64,000 nt of DNA from Bacteroidales bacterium UBA1180 (GCA_002310195.1 DBYS01000001.1:203527-267526); one strand, 5' to 3'; shown: positions 1 through 9,642, counted from the first letter of the stretch. The notes: a model not told the origin generated them from the sequence alone. Translations and numbers: made by a program.

Positions 1-317
1 GTATCGATATTGCTGATATCGACGTAGGTAAGAACATCGGTGCACAACTGCAGATGGATCAGGCAGAAGCCGACAAGAACATTGCCCAAGCCAAGGCAGA
101 GGAGCGTCGCGCAATGGCTATCGCCAACGAGCAGGAAATGAAAGCCAAAGCACAGGAAGCACGCGCCAAGGTGATCGAGGCGGAAGCTCTTGTGCCGCAA
201 GCTATGGCTGAGGCATTCAAGAACGGTAACCTCGGAATCATGGATTACTATCGCATGCAGAACATCCAAGCGGATACTGCCATGCGCGAGACCATCAGCA
301 AACCCAAGTCGAAATAA
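1..317 (+). CDS. floA: Flotillin-like protein FloA, C-terminal part
   Basis: The gene enters from the left edge (reading frame opens at base 3) and only about the last 104 residues are present. FloA-type flotillins are membrane-anchored scaffold proteins that form discrete membrane domains. What is visible is the family's C-terminal half: a [11 protein letters not shown] segment, then a long Ala/Glu/Lys-rich helix ([15 protein letters not shown] and [12 protein letters not shown]) that forms the coiled coil, and the tail [20 protein letters not shown], which is characteristic of the FloA/UPF0365 family. It ends in a lysine-rich tail. It lies 12 bases before the next gene and probably shares its transcript. 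The membrane hairpin and SPFH domain lie outside the window. Confidence 0.9.
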   Translation, partial: IDIADIDVGKNIGAQLQMDQAEADKNIAQAKAEERRAMAIANEQEMKAKAQEARAKVIEAEALVPQAMAEAFKNGNLGIMDYYRMQNIQADTAMRETISKPKSK

Positions 318-329
318 GTTGAGTCTTTC

Positions 330-1118
330 TTGAGGATTGCTGTATTACAATATCCAATCGTCTGGGGAGATGTCCACCGGAACGTTGCCCTGGCCGTCGA
401 ACGCATCGCCGCACTGGTCGGACAGACCGATGTGGTTCTGCTGCCGGAGATGTTCAGCACAGGATTCTGTGTTGACCGTCCCGAGTTGGCCGAACCTGTG
501 GACGGCTATACGTTGACCACACTCCAGCACACGGCTGATGAGAGCGGTATAGCTGTTGCCGGCACGTTCATCTGTCGCGATGGCGACAAGCTGTTCAATC
601 GGGGATTCTTGCTTTCGCCGCACGCCGAACCGCAGTTCAACGACAAACGGCATCTCTATGCCACCGGCGGAGAAGACCTGTTCTTTACGCCCGGCACAAA
701 ACGCACTGTTTTTACCTACCAGGGTGTGAAGATGCTCATGCTCATATGCTACGATGTGCGGTTCCCTGTCTGGGCAAGAAACGTGTGGGGTGACGACTAT
801 GACATAATCATTGTCAGTGCTAACTGGCCGGAGGCGCGCGTGAAGATGTGGGATATACTTGTAGCATCTCGCGCCGTGGAGAACCAGTGTTACGTCGTGG
901 CTGCGAACCTCGTTGGGGACGATGGTGCCGGTTGGCATTACAACGGTCACTCTGTGGCGTATGATACGCGCATGAATGAACTTCTCGGATTTGCCGACAA
1001 CGAACAAGGCACACGGATTGCTGATCTCTCTATCCCCGCACTGAAGCATTACCGCGAAGCCTTGCCCCTGTGGCGTGATACGGATAGGACGCTCATACGA
1101 CCGATGAATAATAGCTGA
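330..1118 (+). CDS. Omega-amidase (nitrilase superfamily, YafV/Nit2 type)
   Basis: Cytoplasmic carbon-nitrogen hydrolase of 262 residues, the usual length for the omega-amidase branch, which deaminates alpha-ketoglutaramate or alpha-ketosuccinamate in methionine salvage and transamination repair. The catalytic triad of the nitrilase superfamily is visible: Glu in LLPEMFSTGF, Lys in FNDKRHLY and the nucleophile Cys in LMLICYDVRFP. The start is a TTG (MRIAVLQYP follows), chosen because the first beta strand of the fold begins there and no ATG is available in frame. The exact substrate is inferred from the family branch (EMFSTGF and CYDVRFP are typical of YafV). Confidence 0.85.
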   Translation: MRIAVLQYPIVWGDVHRNVALAVERIAALVGQTDVVLLPEMFSTGFCVDRPELAEPVDGYTLTTLQHTADESGIAVAGTFICRDGDKLFNRGFLLSPHAEPQFNDKRHLYATGGEDLFFTPGTKRTVFTYQGVKMLMLICYDVRFPVWARNVWGDDYDIIIVSANWPEARVKMWDILVASRAVENQCYVVAANLVGDDGAGWHYNGHSVAYDTRMNELLGFADNEQGTRIADLSIPALKHYREALPLWRDTDRTLIRPMNNS

Positions 1119-1145
1119 TTTGGATTTTGGACTTTTGACTAACGA

Positions 1146-2873
1146 ATGAAATACTTATGGCAGATACAAACGCTGTCGGATGAGCAGCAAGTTCTTCGCG
1201 ATCGCTTGGCCGAGCAGTTGCATATAGCTCCTGTTGCTGCGGGTCTGCTGGTCAGGCGAGGCATAACTACTCCCGAAGCGGCTTCGGCGTTCGTTCATCC
1301 GTCGATGGACCAGTTGCACGACCCGATGCTCATGCTCGGTATGCGCGAGGCGGAGCGACGGTTGACCGAAGCTGTTGACCGAGGCGAGAAGATACTCATC
1401 TATGGTGATTATGATGTGGATGGTACAACAGCTGTAGCATTGATGTACCGTTTTCTGAGTGCATTCTATACGAACATCGACTTCTATATCCCAGACCGTT
1501 ATACTGAGGGTTACGGCATATCGTTCCGTGGAGTCGATTATGCTCATGAGAACGGGTGCACACTTATCATCGCCCTGGACTGCGGCATCAAGTCGTCCGA
1601 CAAGGTTGAGTATGCCCGTCAGCGCGGGATAGACTTCATCATCTGTGACCACCACATGCCGGGTAACGACATACCGCAAGCCGTGGCTGTGTTGGACAGC
1701 AAGCAACCGGATGACCCTTATCCGTTCAAGGAACTGTCAGGCTGTGGCGTAGGATTCAAACTTGCACAGGCGTACGTACAAGCACACAATATGCCAGCCT
1801 CCACGCTCACACCGTTGCTCGAACTGTTGGCAATGTCCATCGCATCGGATATCGTTCCCCTCGTGGGTGAGAACCGTGTACTCGCGTACTTCGGTATACG
1901 TCAGATCAGTACGCAGCCGTCAGTCGGACTGCAGGGATTGCTGAAGATGAACGGACTGGAAGGGCAACAAGTCAACATCTCCGATCTCGTGTACCGCATC
2001 GGACCGCGACTGAATGCCTGCGGACGAATCAAATCAGGCAGAGCAGCGGTTGAACTGCTCATCAGCGATGATGCACAGGTAGCGGAAGATATAGCCAAAG
2101 ACATCGAGCAGTTCAACAGCGACCGCAAGGAACTCGACCAGACCATCACCCAAGAGGCGCTGCAGCAACTGGAGGCTGATCCCGCGAACCCCGACCTGCA
2201 TACAAACGTCGTGTACGGACCAACGTGGCATCGCGGAGTGCTCGGTATAGTCGCTTCACGACTGACGGAGAACTACTACCGTCCAACAATCGTGCTCGCA
2301 GATACCGATGACGGATTGATAGCAGGCTCCGCAAGAAGCGTCGGAGGATTCGATATCTATTCGGCTATCGACTCCTGTCGTGATCTGCTTACTAACTTCG
2401 GCGGACACGTGTTTGCCGCCGGACTGAGTATGCTTCCCGCCAATCTGCCGGAGTTCAAACGGCGGTTTGAGGAATATGTAGCGGCACATATAACCGACGA
2501 ACAGCAGATTCCCGTTCTGCGTGTGGAAGAAGAGTTGCAATTGCAAGATATCGATAAGCAGTTCTACAACGTGCTCCGTCACCTCGAACCGTTCGGACCG
2601 GAGAACCCACACCCGCGATTCGTCACGCGGGCACTGATCAACAACCGTTACACCAAGCGCGTGGGGAAAATGGGTGAGCACCTCAAACTCGACCTCACCG
2701 ACCGCAGCGTAGCGATCACTGGCATAGCGTTCGGAAAAGGAGAGATGGCTACGTACATACAGAACGGTAACCCCGTTGATGTGTGCTATAGCCTTGAGCA
2801 GAACACCTACAACGGAGTAACATCGCTGCAGATGAAAGTGGAAGATATAGTCCCGACCGACAAACAGGAATAG
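1146..2873 (+). CDS. recJ: Single-stranded-DNA-specific exonuclease RecJ
   Basis: 5'-3' single-strand DNA exonuclease used in recombinational and mismatch repair. It has 575 residues, normal for RecJ. DHH-family motifs appear in order: GDYDVDGT (about residue 80), a LDCGI motif (about 138), the DHH motif CDHHMPG (about 160) and the RIGPRLNACGRI block (about 282). These carry the Mn-binding aspartates and histidines. The C-terminal half has the DHHA1 nucleic-acid-binding glycines (GGHVFAAGLSM) and an OB-like end. It starts 27 bases after the omega-amidase stop, and that gap consists of 7-bp-periodic sequence. It is followed by tdk at 27 bases. Confidence 0.96.
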   Translation: MKYLWQIQTLSDEQQVLRDRLAEQLHIAPVAAGLLVRRGITTPEAASAFVHPSMDQLHDPMLMLGMREAERRLTEAVDRGEKILIYGDYDVDGTTAVALMYRFLSAFYTNIDFYIPDRYTEGYGISFRGVDYAHENGCTLIIALDCGIKSSDKVEYARQRGIDFIICDHHMPGNDIPQAVAVLDSKQPDDPYPFKELSGCGVGFKLAQAYVQAHNMPASTLTPLLELLAMSIASDIVPLVGENRVLAYFGIRQISTQPSVGLQGLLKMNGLEGQQVNISDLVYRIGPRLNACGRIKSGRAAVELLISDDAQVAEDIAKDIEQFNSDRKELDQTITQEALQQLEADPANPDLHTNVVYGPTWHRGVLGIVASRLTENYYRPTIVLADTDDGLIAGSARSVGGFDIYSAIDSCRDLLTNFGGHVFAAGLSMLPANLPEFKRRFEEYVAAHITDEQQIPVLRVEEELQLQDIDKQFYNVLRHLEPFGPENPHPRFVTRALINNRYTKRVGKMGEHLKLDLTDRSVAITGIAFGKGEMATYIQNGNPVDVCYSLEQNTYNGVTSLQMKVEDIVPTDKQE

Positions 2874-2900
2874 TTCCGTCAATCAAGAATCATTACAGAT

Positions 2901-3491
2901 ATGTTCAACGAACGAGACACTAAAGGACCCGCCCTGCGACGTGGCAGTATCGAGGTCGTATGCGGCAGTATGTTTTCCGGTAAGACCGAAGAACTCATCC
3001 GAAGGATGAAACGTGCGCAGTTTGCCAAGCTTCGCGTAGAGATCTTCAAGCCCGCTATCGATGTGCGTTATAGCGAGCAGGATGTGGTATCGCACGATCA
3101 CAATGTCATCCAGTCCACACCGGTCGAGTCCAGTCAAACTATCCTGTTGCTCGCCAACGATATAGACGTGGTCGGTATCGATGAAGCACAATTCTTCGAC
3201 ATGGGCATCGTGGAGGTCTGCACCGAACTGGCCAAACGCGGTATGCGCGTGATTGTGGCAGGTCTGGACATGGACTTCAAGGGCGTTCCTTTCGGACCTA
3301 TGCCCGCGCTGATGGCTATCGCCGAAGATGTGTATAAGACCCACGCCATCTGTGTCCACTGCGGTGATCTAGCGTATGTCAGCCACCGGCTGGTGGCTAA
3401 TGAGAAACGTGTGCTGCTCGGCGAGACCGACAGCTACGAACCGCTCTGTCGCCGATGCTATGAGCAAGCTATAGCCAATGATGACCGTTAA
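2901..3491 (+). CDS. tdk: Thymidine kinase
   Basis: Type II (tetrameric) thymidine kinase that phosphorylates thymidine to dTMP in the salvage pathway. Visible are the P-loop [11 protein letters not shown] (about residues 22-32), the Walker B-like DEAQFFD, the lasso region with [12 protein letters not shown], and two zinc-binding pairs (CVHCG and CRRCYE). The 196-residue length is normal. The last 14 bases overlap priA, so translation is probably coupled. Confidence 0.96.
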   Translation: MFNERDTKGPALRRGSIEVVCGSMFSGKTEELIRRMKRAQFAKLRVEIFKPAIDVRYSEQDVVSHDHNVIQSTPVESSQTILLLANDIDVVGIDEAQFFDMGIVEVCTELAKRGMRVIVAGLDMDFKGVPFGPMPALMAIAEDVYKTHAICVHCGDLAYVSHRLVANEKRVLLGETDSYEPLCRRCYEQAIANDDR

Positions 3492-5733
3492 TGTCATCTT
3501 GCCTCTCGCCATAGCGGATACTTACACCTATCGTATTCCCGACGGCATGTCATGCCCCGAACCGGGCATGCGCGTGCTCGTGCCCCTCGGCCGGAAAACA
3601 ATCACCGGACTGGTTTACAGGATTAATCCCGAAAACTCCGATGCCTCCGTCATTCAGAACATCCGGTTGCGCGATATCATCGAGGTTTTGGATGAGCAAC
3701 CTATTGTTCTGCCTTCGCAACTCAGCCTATGGCGATGGATGGCTGACTACTACCTCTGTACCTTGGGCGAGGTGATGGCAGCTGCTCTGCCTGCACGGTT
3801 GCTCGACAACGATTATACCGCCCGCACCGAAGTCTATATCTCCCTTGATCCACAATACACCGATGCGGAACAACTGCAGCCCGTGTTCGATGCCTTGCAA
3901 CGGCGCGCTCCTAAGCAACTGCGGCTGCTTGAGTACTTCCTCGATCTGTCCGGTGTCTTTGACGGCACGCCGCATCCGGTCGAGCAACGGCAACTCATCG
4001 AGCAGTCAGGCGAATCGACCGCTGTGCTACGAACGCTTATCGAGAAGCATATCCTTTGCGCGTCTCATGAAGTGGTCAGCCGAATTCCGTCTTACGATAC
4101 GGATGTCGAACCTGCTCATCCTCTTACTCCTCAGCAGCAGCGAGCAGCCAAGGAGATACAATCAGGTTTTGCTGACGGCAAGGTCTGTCTGCTACACGGC
4201 GTCACATCCAGTGGCAAGACCGAGGTGTATATTCATCTTATCCGGCAGATGCTTGACCAAGGCAAACAGGTTCTGTACCTTGTGCCGGAGATTGCCCTGA
4301 CCACCCAACTCACCGACCGACTGAAGAAGGTTTTTGGCAAGCAGCTCGGCGTCTATCACTCACGCTTCAGCGATATGGAACGTGTGGAGATCTACCGCGA
4401 TCTGCTCGGCTCGCCCGAACCGAAGGTGCTCCTCAGCGCACGCTCCGGAGTGTTCCTGCCGTTCCGCAATCTCGGGCTCGTGATCGTTGATGAGGAGCAT
4501 GATCCGTCCTACAAACAGCAAGACCCATCGCCGCGCTACCACGCACGATCCGTTGCGCTGATCATGGCTAAGGCTGCCGAAGCAAGCGTGCTCCTGGGCA
4601 CCGCCACACCGGCCATTGAATCCTACTACAATGCTCAAACAGGTAAGTACCGGCTCGTGGAGATGTCCGAGCGGTATGCCGGACTGAGCCTGCCACGAAT
4701 AACGCTTGTTGATCTCAAGCGACAGTACCACCGCAAGGAGATGTACGAACATTTTGCCGATCCGCTCGTCAGTCGCATACGCGAACAACTTGCTCAGGGC
4801 AAACAGATCATCATCTTCCAGAATCGCCGTGGCTATGCGCCGTATATCTCCTGTCGCAAGTGCGGGTATGTGCCCAAGTGCTGCAATTGCGATGTCAGTC
4901 TCACTTACCACAAGCGCACCAACTCGCTCATCTGCCACTACTGCGGATACACCGTTGACGCTCCCGCGACCTGTCCGTCGTGCGGAGGAGAGTGGAGGGA
5001 TATAGGTATCGGTACCGAGAAGATCGAAGATGAGGCAAGCACACTATTCCCCGAGGCACGTATAGCACGGATGGATATGGATACAACCCGTAACAAGAAC
5101 AGCCACCAGCGGCTCATCAACGCTTTTGCGCGCCACGATATCGATATTCTCATCGGCACACAAATGGTCACCAAAGGTCTGCACTTCAATGATGTCTCGC
5201 TCGTTGCCGTTCTTAATGCCGACAGTATGATGCAGTCGCCGGACTTCCGCAGCTCCGAGCGAGCGTTCCAAATGCTTGAGCAGGTTGCCGGTCGTGCCGG
5301 ACGAACAGGCAGCCAGGGTGAGGTGGTTATCCAGTCGTTCAGTCCCGACAATCCGCTTTATATCTATCTGCAGCAGCATGATTATGCGGGGTTCTACGCC
5401 GCGCAACTCAAGGAGAGACAGGCTTTCCGTTTTCCGCCGTTCTACAGGCTCATCGTGCTTACCATCAAGCACCGTGATTTCTCGCGATTGGATACTGCGG
5501 CGCGCGAACTTAGCGAACGGCTGCATGCGGCATTTGGCGCACGCTGCTCTGGTGTAATCATTCCGCCGGTGTCACGGGTGCAAAATATGCACCTGCGCAC
5601 TATCCGTCTGCGTATCGAAGCTGATGCCTCGTTCGCACGCGCCAAAGCGATCGTCATGCAGCACGTTGCTTACGTGCAATCCATGCCGAACTGCCGAGGT
5701 ACAATTATCCAACCCGACGTCGATCCGATGTAG
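3478..5733 (+). CDS. priA: Primosomal protein N' (replication restart helicase PriA)
   Basis: 3'-5' superfamily 2 helicase that reloads the replisome at stalled forks. It has 751 residues. The N-terminal DNA-binding domain is followed by the helicase core with Walker [12 protein letters not shown] (about residue 240) and Walker B box [10 protein letters not shown] (about residue 340). Between the helicase lobes is the zinc module with eight cysteines (CRKCGY, CCNCD, CHYCGY, CPSCGG). Motifs V and VI ([11 protein letters not shown] and QVAGRAGR) are intact. It begins inside tdk (14-base overlap) and ends eight bases before a convergent gene. Confidence 0.96.
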   Translation: MMTVNVILPLAIADTYTYRIPDGMSCPEPGMRVLVPLGRKTITGLVYRINPENSDASVIQNIRLRDIIEVLDEQPIVLPSQLSLWRWMADYYLCTLGEVMAAALPARLLDNDYTARTEVYISLDPQYTDAEQLQPVFDALQRRAPKQLRLLEYFLDLSGVFDGTPHPVEQRQLIEQSGESTAVLRTLIEKHILCASHEVVSRIPSYDTDVEPAHPLTPQQQRAAKEIQSGFADGKVCLLHGVTSSGKTEVYIHLIRQMLDQGKQVLYLVPEIALTTQLTDRLKKVFGKQLGVYHSRFSDMERVEIYRDLLGSPEPKVLLSARSGVFLPFRNLGLVIVDEEHDPSYKQQDPSPRYHARSVALIMAKAAEASVLLGTATPAIESYYNAQTGKYRLVEMSERYAGLSLPRITLVDLKRQYHRKEMYEHFADPLVSRIREQLAQGKQIIIFQNRRGYAPYISCRKCGYVPKCCNCDVSLTYHKRTNSLICHYCGYTVDAPATCPSCGGEWRDIGIGTEKIEDEASTLFPEARIARMDMDTTRNKNSHQRLINAFARHDIDILIGTQMVTKGLHFNDVSLVAVLNADSMMQSPDFRSSERAFQMLEQVAGRAGRTGSQGEVVIQSFSPDNPLYIYLQQHDYAGFYAAQLKERQAFRFPPFYRLIVLTIKHRDFSRLDTAARELSERLHAAFGARCSGVIIPPVSRVQNMHLRTIRLRIEADASFARAKAIVMQHVAYVQSMPNCRGTIIQPDVDPM

Positions 5734-5741
5734 GGAGATTA

Positions 5742-6179
5742 TTAGTTCTTAAGATCCTGGTAGATCATTGCCCGAATGAAATTGTCGAAGCGATGGTATC
5801 GCTTGGCTTTGCCGTCAGCGCCAATCGGTGCTTGCGGATCGGGATATTTGCGCAGTTGCGCCTGAAAACGTTGGCGGTACGCCTCGATGCGTGCGAGTTG
5901 TTCGGGCGTAGGATTGGCTTCGGGCTTGAGTGCACTGAGTAGGGCAGTTGTTCGTTTGGCCGCTTCGCCAAAGTGCCGGAGATGCGCCAGTTCGGCCCCG
6001 GTCGGCGGATTACGCTTGTAGTCGCGGGGATTGGAAACGATATACGACTCGGTGTCACAGGTATATGTGACTATGCCGTAAGTATCGCGTAGATGCTTCT
6101 GGCGCTGGATGAACTTGTGGTTGCTGTCCAAAGCTCCTGTCATGTTCTCGACAGGGGTGTTGTAATAGATTTTTGCCAT
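5742..6179 (-). CDS. Unknown 145-residue basic protein
   Basis: Not recognised. The product is hydrophilic and basic, with no signal peptide or membrane segment. It opens with MAKIYYNTPVENMTGAL and contains a Pro/Glu-rich middle (NPTPEQLARIEAYRQRF) that looks helical, then a tail rich in Tyr, Arg and Asp. It is convergent with priA (8-base gap) and has its own upstream region. The continuous frame, host-like composition and a sensible start support a real gene. A family assignment is not possible by eye. Confidence 0.65.
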   Translation of the reverse strand: MAKIYYNTPVENMTGALDSNHKFIQRQKHLRDTYGIVTYTCDTESYIVSNPRDYKRNPPTGAELAHLRHFGEAAKRTTALLSALKPEANPTPEQLARIEAYRQRFQAQLRKYPDPQAPIGADGKAKRYHRFDNFIRAMIYQDLKN

Positions 6180-6439
6180 TGTTGACAGGCATTTTTATCG
6201 CCCATGCATGGTCGAAACATGGGGGCGCGGTGGAACTGCGACAGTACAGTGACGTTCCGTAATGATTGTGAGATGGTCGGGAAAATCATGTGCTAATCAC
6301 CTACTGATTACCTACTGATTACCTACTGACCACATACTAATCACCTACTATAACATCAATACAATATCGGTGAAATATCAACAAAAACTGTGCCAAAAGC
6401 GGGTGTGGGAGGGAAATACCCATAAAAAGATGCGGGAGA
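6180..6439. other. Intergenic region with an 11-bp repeat array
   Basis: About 330 bases separate the divergent unknown gene and the membrane-protein gene (6180-6510). They hold a GC-rich stretch, the 11-bp tandem array at 6296-6350, an AT-rich stretch and the promoter at 6440. No RNA gene or small ORF was recognised. Confidence 0.6.
6296..6350. repeat. Five tandem 11-bp units
   Basis: Five contiguous 11-base units can be read directly: ATCACCTACTG, ATTACCTACTG (twice), ACCACATACTA and ATCACCTACTA. The unit length is about one helical turn, so any bound protein would see all copies on one face of the DNA. Related 11-bp arrays occur near 40.5 kb. Confidence 0.85.
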
Positions 6440-6471
6440 TTTGCAAATATGAGAATTTTTTAGTATCTTTG
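6440..6471 (+). promoter_or_regulatory. Bacteroidetes-type promoter for the 6511 gene
   Basis: The -33 box TTTG (6440-6443) is followed after 20 bases by the -7 box TATCTTTG (6464-6471), matching the TTTG/TAnnTTTG consensus of the Bacteroidetes primary sigma factor. Transcription should begin near 6478, about 33 bases before the GTG start. Confidence 0.85.
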
Positions 6472-6510
6472 CAGCGGATTTGGTGAATCATTCGAAACAG
6501 GGCAAGACGG

Positions 6511-7110
6511 GTGAAAGCAGCGACAAGAGACAGATTATACGTTATTGACCGGACCGTGCGCAAGATAGTGAACGTGCTGACGGTGCTGTTTTTTGTACTG
6601 CTCATAGCGGGAGCATTCGACACGCCGTGGCAGAAGATATTGGTGTGCGCGTTCTTTGTTGTGGGAGGTATATGGTTGCTGCTGATCCTGTGTCGGGGAG
6701 TGTTCTCACATTTCGTGAAGAGCGATGAGGAAGAGGAGATGGAAGCGAAAGTGGAATATATCCTCAAGAAATATCACGCCAGCGAATTGCAGTTAGTAAT
6801 TGAGGACTATACACCGCTACACGACCTTACTCCCGAACAAGCGGAGTGCGTGAAACGTCTGCTACGCGAACAACCTTCTCATGCCAACAAAACCGACCAC
6901 ATCAATCTTGCCAACATTGCAAAATACCTGACTGCCCTGGAGCAGTTGAACAAAGCCGACCTTAATGACAAACGCAATCTACGTATGTGGGTAGCACAGA
7001 TAACAGGGAAGAAAGTGCCGTCGCCTAGCCAGTTCAACGAAGCAATCCCAGCCAAGGCAAAAGACAAGGTTGCCAAGGCACGCGATGAATTAAGTCGTCT
7101 GCTTCAATAA
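6511..7110 (+). CDS. Small membrane protein with cytoplasmic helical domain, unknown function
   Basis: Not recognised as a family. The 199-residue product begins with a basic stretch, then two hydrophobic helices (about residues 20-38 and 44-64; VLTVLFFVLLIAGAF and ILVCAFFVVGGIWLLLIL), then an acidic patch DEEEEME and a charged helical domain of about 125 residues ending KAKDKVAKARDELSRLL. The start is GTG, chosen because the promoter lies just upstream and there is no in-frame ATG before the first helix. It has its own promoter and is followed by another promoter, so it is probably monocistronic. Confidence 0.75.
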   Translation: MKAATRDRLYVIDRTVRKIVNVLTVLFFVLLIAGAFDTPWQKILVCAFFVVGGIWLLLILCRGVFSHFVKSDEEEEMEAKVEYILKKYHASELQLVIEDYTPLHDLTPEQAECVKRLLREQPSHANKTDHINLANIAKYLTALEQLNKADLNDKRNLRMWVAQITGKKVPSPSQFNEAIPAKAKDKVAKARDELSRLLQ

Positions 7111-7139
7111 TTCGATTTTTTCGATAAATGCGTCGAACT

Positions 7140-7171
7140 TTTGGATAATCGGTTCAAAAGTCGTATCTTTG
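7140..7171 (+). promoter_or_regulatory. Promoter for the exported duplicated-domain protein
   Basis: TTTG at 7140-7143 and TATCTTTG at 7164-7171, 20 bases apart. The -7 box contains an in-frame TTG that could be mistaken for a start codon. The promoter shows that the real start is the downstream ATG at 7193. Confidence 0.85.
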
Positions 7172-7192
7172 TGCCCAAAAACGAAGATTGCT

Positions 7193-8191
7193 ATGCGACA
7201 CACATTACTCAAGACACTGATCGGTACGGTTGCGTTGGTACTTTCGGCGGGTACTATGGCGCAAGATATAATTGTGACAACTGCGGCTCAGAAGATTGAG
7301 GCGAAGATCACCGAGGTCACAAAATCGGAGATCCGTTACAAAGAGAAGGATTATCTTGACGGTCCGACATTCGTGCTCAGTACGGATGAGATAAGCAGTA
7401 TCATCTATGCGAACGGAAAGGTTGTGCTGTACAATCAGCCCGTTGTAAAAGAGAAGCCTGAGCAAGCGGAGGTCAAGGTAGAAGAACCGCCAACTTTGCC
7501 GTTGACACCGTCGCCGGAAATGACGCAAGCAGAGGAGCCTCAGCAAGCTGCCGTAGATGAGAGTATGGCGGATATTCTGCTATTGTCAGGGCAGACGATA
7601 GAGGCACGAATTGTGGAAATGAAAAGCGATCATGTGACGTACGTTGTGGGAGACGAGGAGAGCACTTTGCCTGCATCGCAAATAGAGACGGTGACCTTCA
7701 AGAACGGGCAGGTAAAAGCCTTTAATGCCAAAGTGTTCCCTGTTATCAAGAAGAAGTCCGCAGAGGCCCAAACAGCCACGACACCGCGCACATCCGGACG
7801 AATATATCGCGACAATAACGAATACATGCATAACGACAGGTACATATCCAAGAAAGAGGTAGCACGTATTCTGGAAATGGAGGATCAAGCAGCTTACAAG
7901 CAATGGAAAAAAGCTGAAGGACTATTGATTGGCGGTGCTGTTTGTACGGGCATAGGCAGCGGACTGGCAATAGGCGGATTAGTGTCACTATCCAGCGGAA
8001 GTTATGTGCCCTGTCTTGCAATGGATTGCATTGCGTTGATTCCACTTGGAGTAGGGTTAGGACTATGCTTTGGGTCAAATGCACATTTCAACAAAGCGAT
8101 TGATATCTATAATTCAAAATACGATAAGGCTGCAGTGCAACTCAAATGGCATGTTGCGCCAGACGGAGTCGGATTGGCAATAGCATTTTAA
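7193..8191 (+). CDS. Exported protein with two tandem copies of a small beta domain
   Basis: Family unknown. A signal peptide (MRHTLLKTLIGTVALVLSAGTMAQ, cleaved near AMAQ/D-type site at residue 24) is followed by two related domains. The first is DIIVTTAAQKIEAKITEV...FVLSTDEISSIIYANGKV and the second is DILLLSGQTIEARIVEM...LPASQIETVTFKNGQV. They are separated by a Pro/Glu-rich linker. Each reads as a strand-rich module of about 55 residues that ends in a YxNGKV/FKNGQV turn. The C-terminal part has a basic helix and two hydrophobic, glycine-rich segments (about residues 240-300). The ATG at 7193 is preferred over the upstream TTG, which lies in the promoter. Composition is more AT-rich towards the 3' end. 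Confidence 0.75.
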   Translation: MRHTLLKTLIGTVALVLSAGTMAQDIIVTTAAQKIEAKITEVTKSEIRYKEKDYLDGPTFVLSTDEISSIIYANGKVVLYNQPVVKEKPEQAEVKVEEPPTLPLTPSPEMTQAEEPQQAAVDESMADILLLSGQTIEARIVEMKSDHVTYVVGDEESTLPASQIETVTFKNGQVKAFNAKVFPVIKKKSAEAQTATTPRTSGRIYRDNNEYMHNDRYISKKEVARILEMEDQAAYKQWKKAEGLLIGGAVCTGIGSGLAIGGLVSLSSGSYVPCLAMDCIALIPLGVGLGLCFGSNAHFNKAIDIYNSKYDKAAVQLKWHVAPDGVGLAIAF

Positions 8192-8201
8192 TTAAAGGAA
8201 T

Positions 8202-8630
8202 ATGATAGACGCGAAAGCTATTGGCAGCCCGCGAGCGTGGGATCTGCACCAGAAGATTATTGTTAAAACGATATTCAACATGATGCCCGAAGTAGAAGAG
8301 CATCGTGGATGGGATATTCTGCCTGAGGCATTAGTCACGGAAAATCCGAATGACAACTATCCGGATATCATTATCAAGGATGAGCATAAACGGCTTGTGT
8401 TCAGCATGGAGATCACGCGGAAGAAGTATATCCGTTACGACATTCGGAAATGCGAGCAACTGCAATTGCGTTTTCCGAATGCAGAGTTCTACATATATAA
8501 TTACGAGACGGATGTGCTATACACGTTAGGCGAAGACCGGCAGTGGTACAGCAGCAATGAATACTCCATCAACAGCCGCTTGTTTGCGCGACCGCTGATG
8601 GAGTATATCTATGTGCCGGAGGAGTGGTGA
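8202..8630 (+). CDS. Unknown 142-residue protein, possibly a PD-(D/E)xK-like fold
   Basis: Not recognised with certainty. It is a soluble protein with no signal sequence. The arrangement YPDIIIKDEHKRLVFSMEITRKK (Asp on one strand, then Glu followed by a basic residue two positions on) resembles the core of PD-(D/E)xK nuclease-like domains, but the match is weak. It starts 11 bases after the exported protein and may be co-transcribed with it. It is convergent with the lipoprotein gene (13-base gap). Confidence 0.6.
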   Translation: MIDAKAIGSPRAWDLHQKIIVKTIFNMMPEVEEHRGWDILPEALVTENPNDNYPDIIIKDEHKRLVFSMEITRKKYIRYDIRKCEQLQLRFPNAEFYIYNYETDVLYTLGEDRQWYSSNEYSINSRLFARPLMEYIYVPEEW

Positions 8631-8643
8631 GTGAGCCTGCTCG

Positions 8644-9642
8644 TCAAAAAGAGACTAATTCAAATGTAATCAAATGATTTCCTTCTAAATCGTACACCTC
8701 TAATTCCGGCGTATCATCTTCGGGGTCTTCTTTCAGTATATATGATATCGAATTATTGTTTGCTGCAATCTGCGTGTCGCTCAAACGGCGGTAATTGAAA
8801 AATGTTGTCGTAATGCTTTGAGAAAGTACATCTTTTTTGGTGCTATTATTTTCGTATCCATTGTCTATATAAATCGCGTTATCTTTTCCTAAACCAACAC
8901 CGTCTATTTGACGTGAATCATAAAGCACAAAAGAATCAGATTCGGGATTGTACTCATAATAATCTTCATAAAGGTTAGCATCATAAGAACCATATTCGTA
9001 ATACTCTATCGCAAATCTGTATCTCAGTTCACCATCTCCGACAGTTTTCTGTTCGACTTGGTATTTCTTGAGTTGATAAGTCCTGTTGTAAGTATATTTA
9101 GTTGAGACAGATGCCTGTCGCAAGGAAGCCGTTGTGCTTTTGAAATATAAGACGTAGTCATCGTTTTGTTCTGTCACGATAACAATAGAATCTTTGTTGA
9201 TGACAACATTACTAACGGTGAAACCGTATCGCCGCAATGTTTGGACAAACTCCTCTTTCCTATAATTAAGATCTATTTCCGGCGAAATAGCATAGTAGTT
9301 TTTCCATTTTGTATGAAACCATTTATCTTTCGGAGAAATCTGGTCTTCTTGGATGGAATTGTCTATTAGAATTTTCTCTCCTTCTTTTGTAACGATGGTT
9401 ATGTTTCCATCTTTGTCTTTTGTAATAGAATTCCCGTTGTCATCAGTCATAACTATGGTTCCGTCATCCAAAGTTTTAGAATCAACAATCTTGCCGATGC
9501 CATCTACCAAATCATCAAGTCTTTCGATGATTTCTGTCTTCTGTTGATCATCTTTTCCTTTGTCTTTGTCCGGTTCGTTGCCTTGACATGCAACTAATAC
9601 CATACAGCATAATGCCATCATCAATAAATACTTTGTCTTCAT
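8644..9642 (-). CDS. Surface-type lipoprotein, unknown function
   Basis: A 332-residue lipoprotein. The start MKTKYLLMMALCCMVLVAC gives a signal peptide with lipobox LVAC and an acylated Cys at residue 19. It is followed by a charged linker (NEPDKDKGKDDQ), a short heptad-like helix and a Gly/Asp-rich segment with DDGTIVMTDDNGN. The rest is Tyr/Asp-rich and predicted beta-strand, with a DSFVLYDSRQ block and a tail ELEVYDLEGNHLITF. The frame stays open 55 residues upstream of this start, up to 9807, but that extension lies in a repeat-rich leader and lacks a signal sequence, so the internal ATG is preferred. Composition is AT-rich compared with neighbours. Confidence 0.7.
   Translation of the reverse strand: MKTKYLLMMALCCMVLVACQGNEPDKDKGKDDQQKTEIIERLDDLVDGIGKIVDSKTLDDGTIVMTDDNGNSITKDKDGNITIVTKEGEKILIDNSIQEDQISPKDKWFHTKWKNYYAISPEIDLNYRKEEFVQTLRRYGFTVSNVVINKDSIVIVTEQNDDYVLYFKSTTASLRQASVSTKYTYNRTYQLKKYQVEQKTVGDGELRYRFAIEYYEYGSYDANLYEDYYEYNPESDSFVLYDSRQIDGVGLGKDNAIYIDNGYENNSTKKDVLSQSITTTFFNYRRLSDTQIAANNNSISYILKEDPEDDTPELEVYDLEGNHLITFELVSF

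Noticed and set aside
345..1049. Long minus-strand open frame opposite the omega-amidase gene
   Set aside because: It lies wholly opposite a gene with intact catalytic motifs, has no promoter or start context and gives no recognisable protein. Antisense open frames are frequent in this GC-rich DNA.
6296..6350. CRISPR array
   Set aside because: Units are 11 bases and contiguous with no spacers, and no cas genes are in the window.
7169..7192. TTG start eight codons upstream of the exported duplicated-domain protein
   Set aside because: The TTG lies inside the -7 promoter box. The ATG at 7193 also gives a proper signal peptide.
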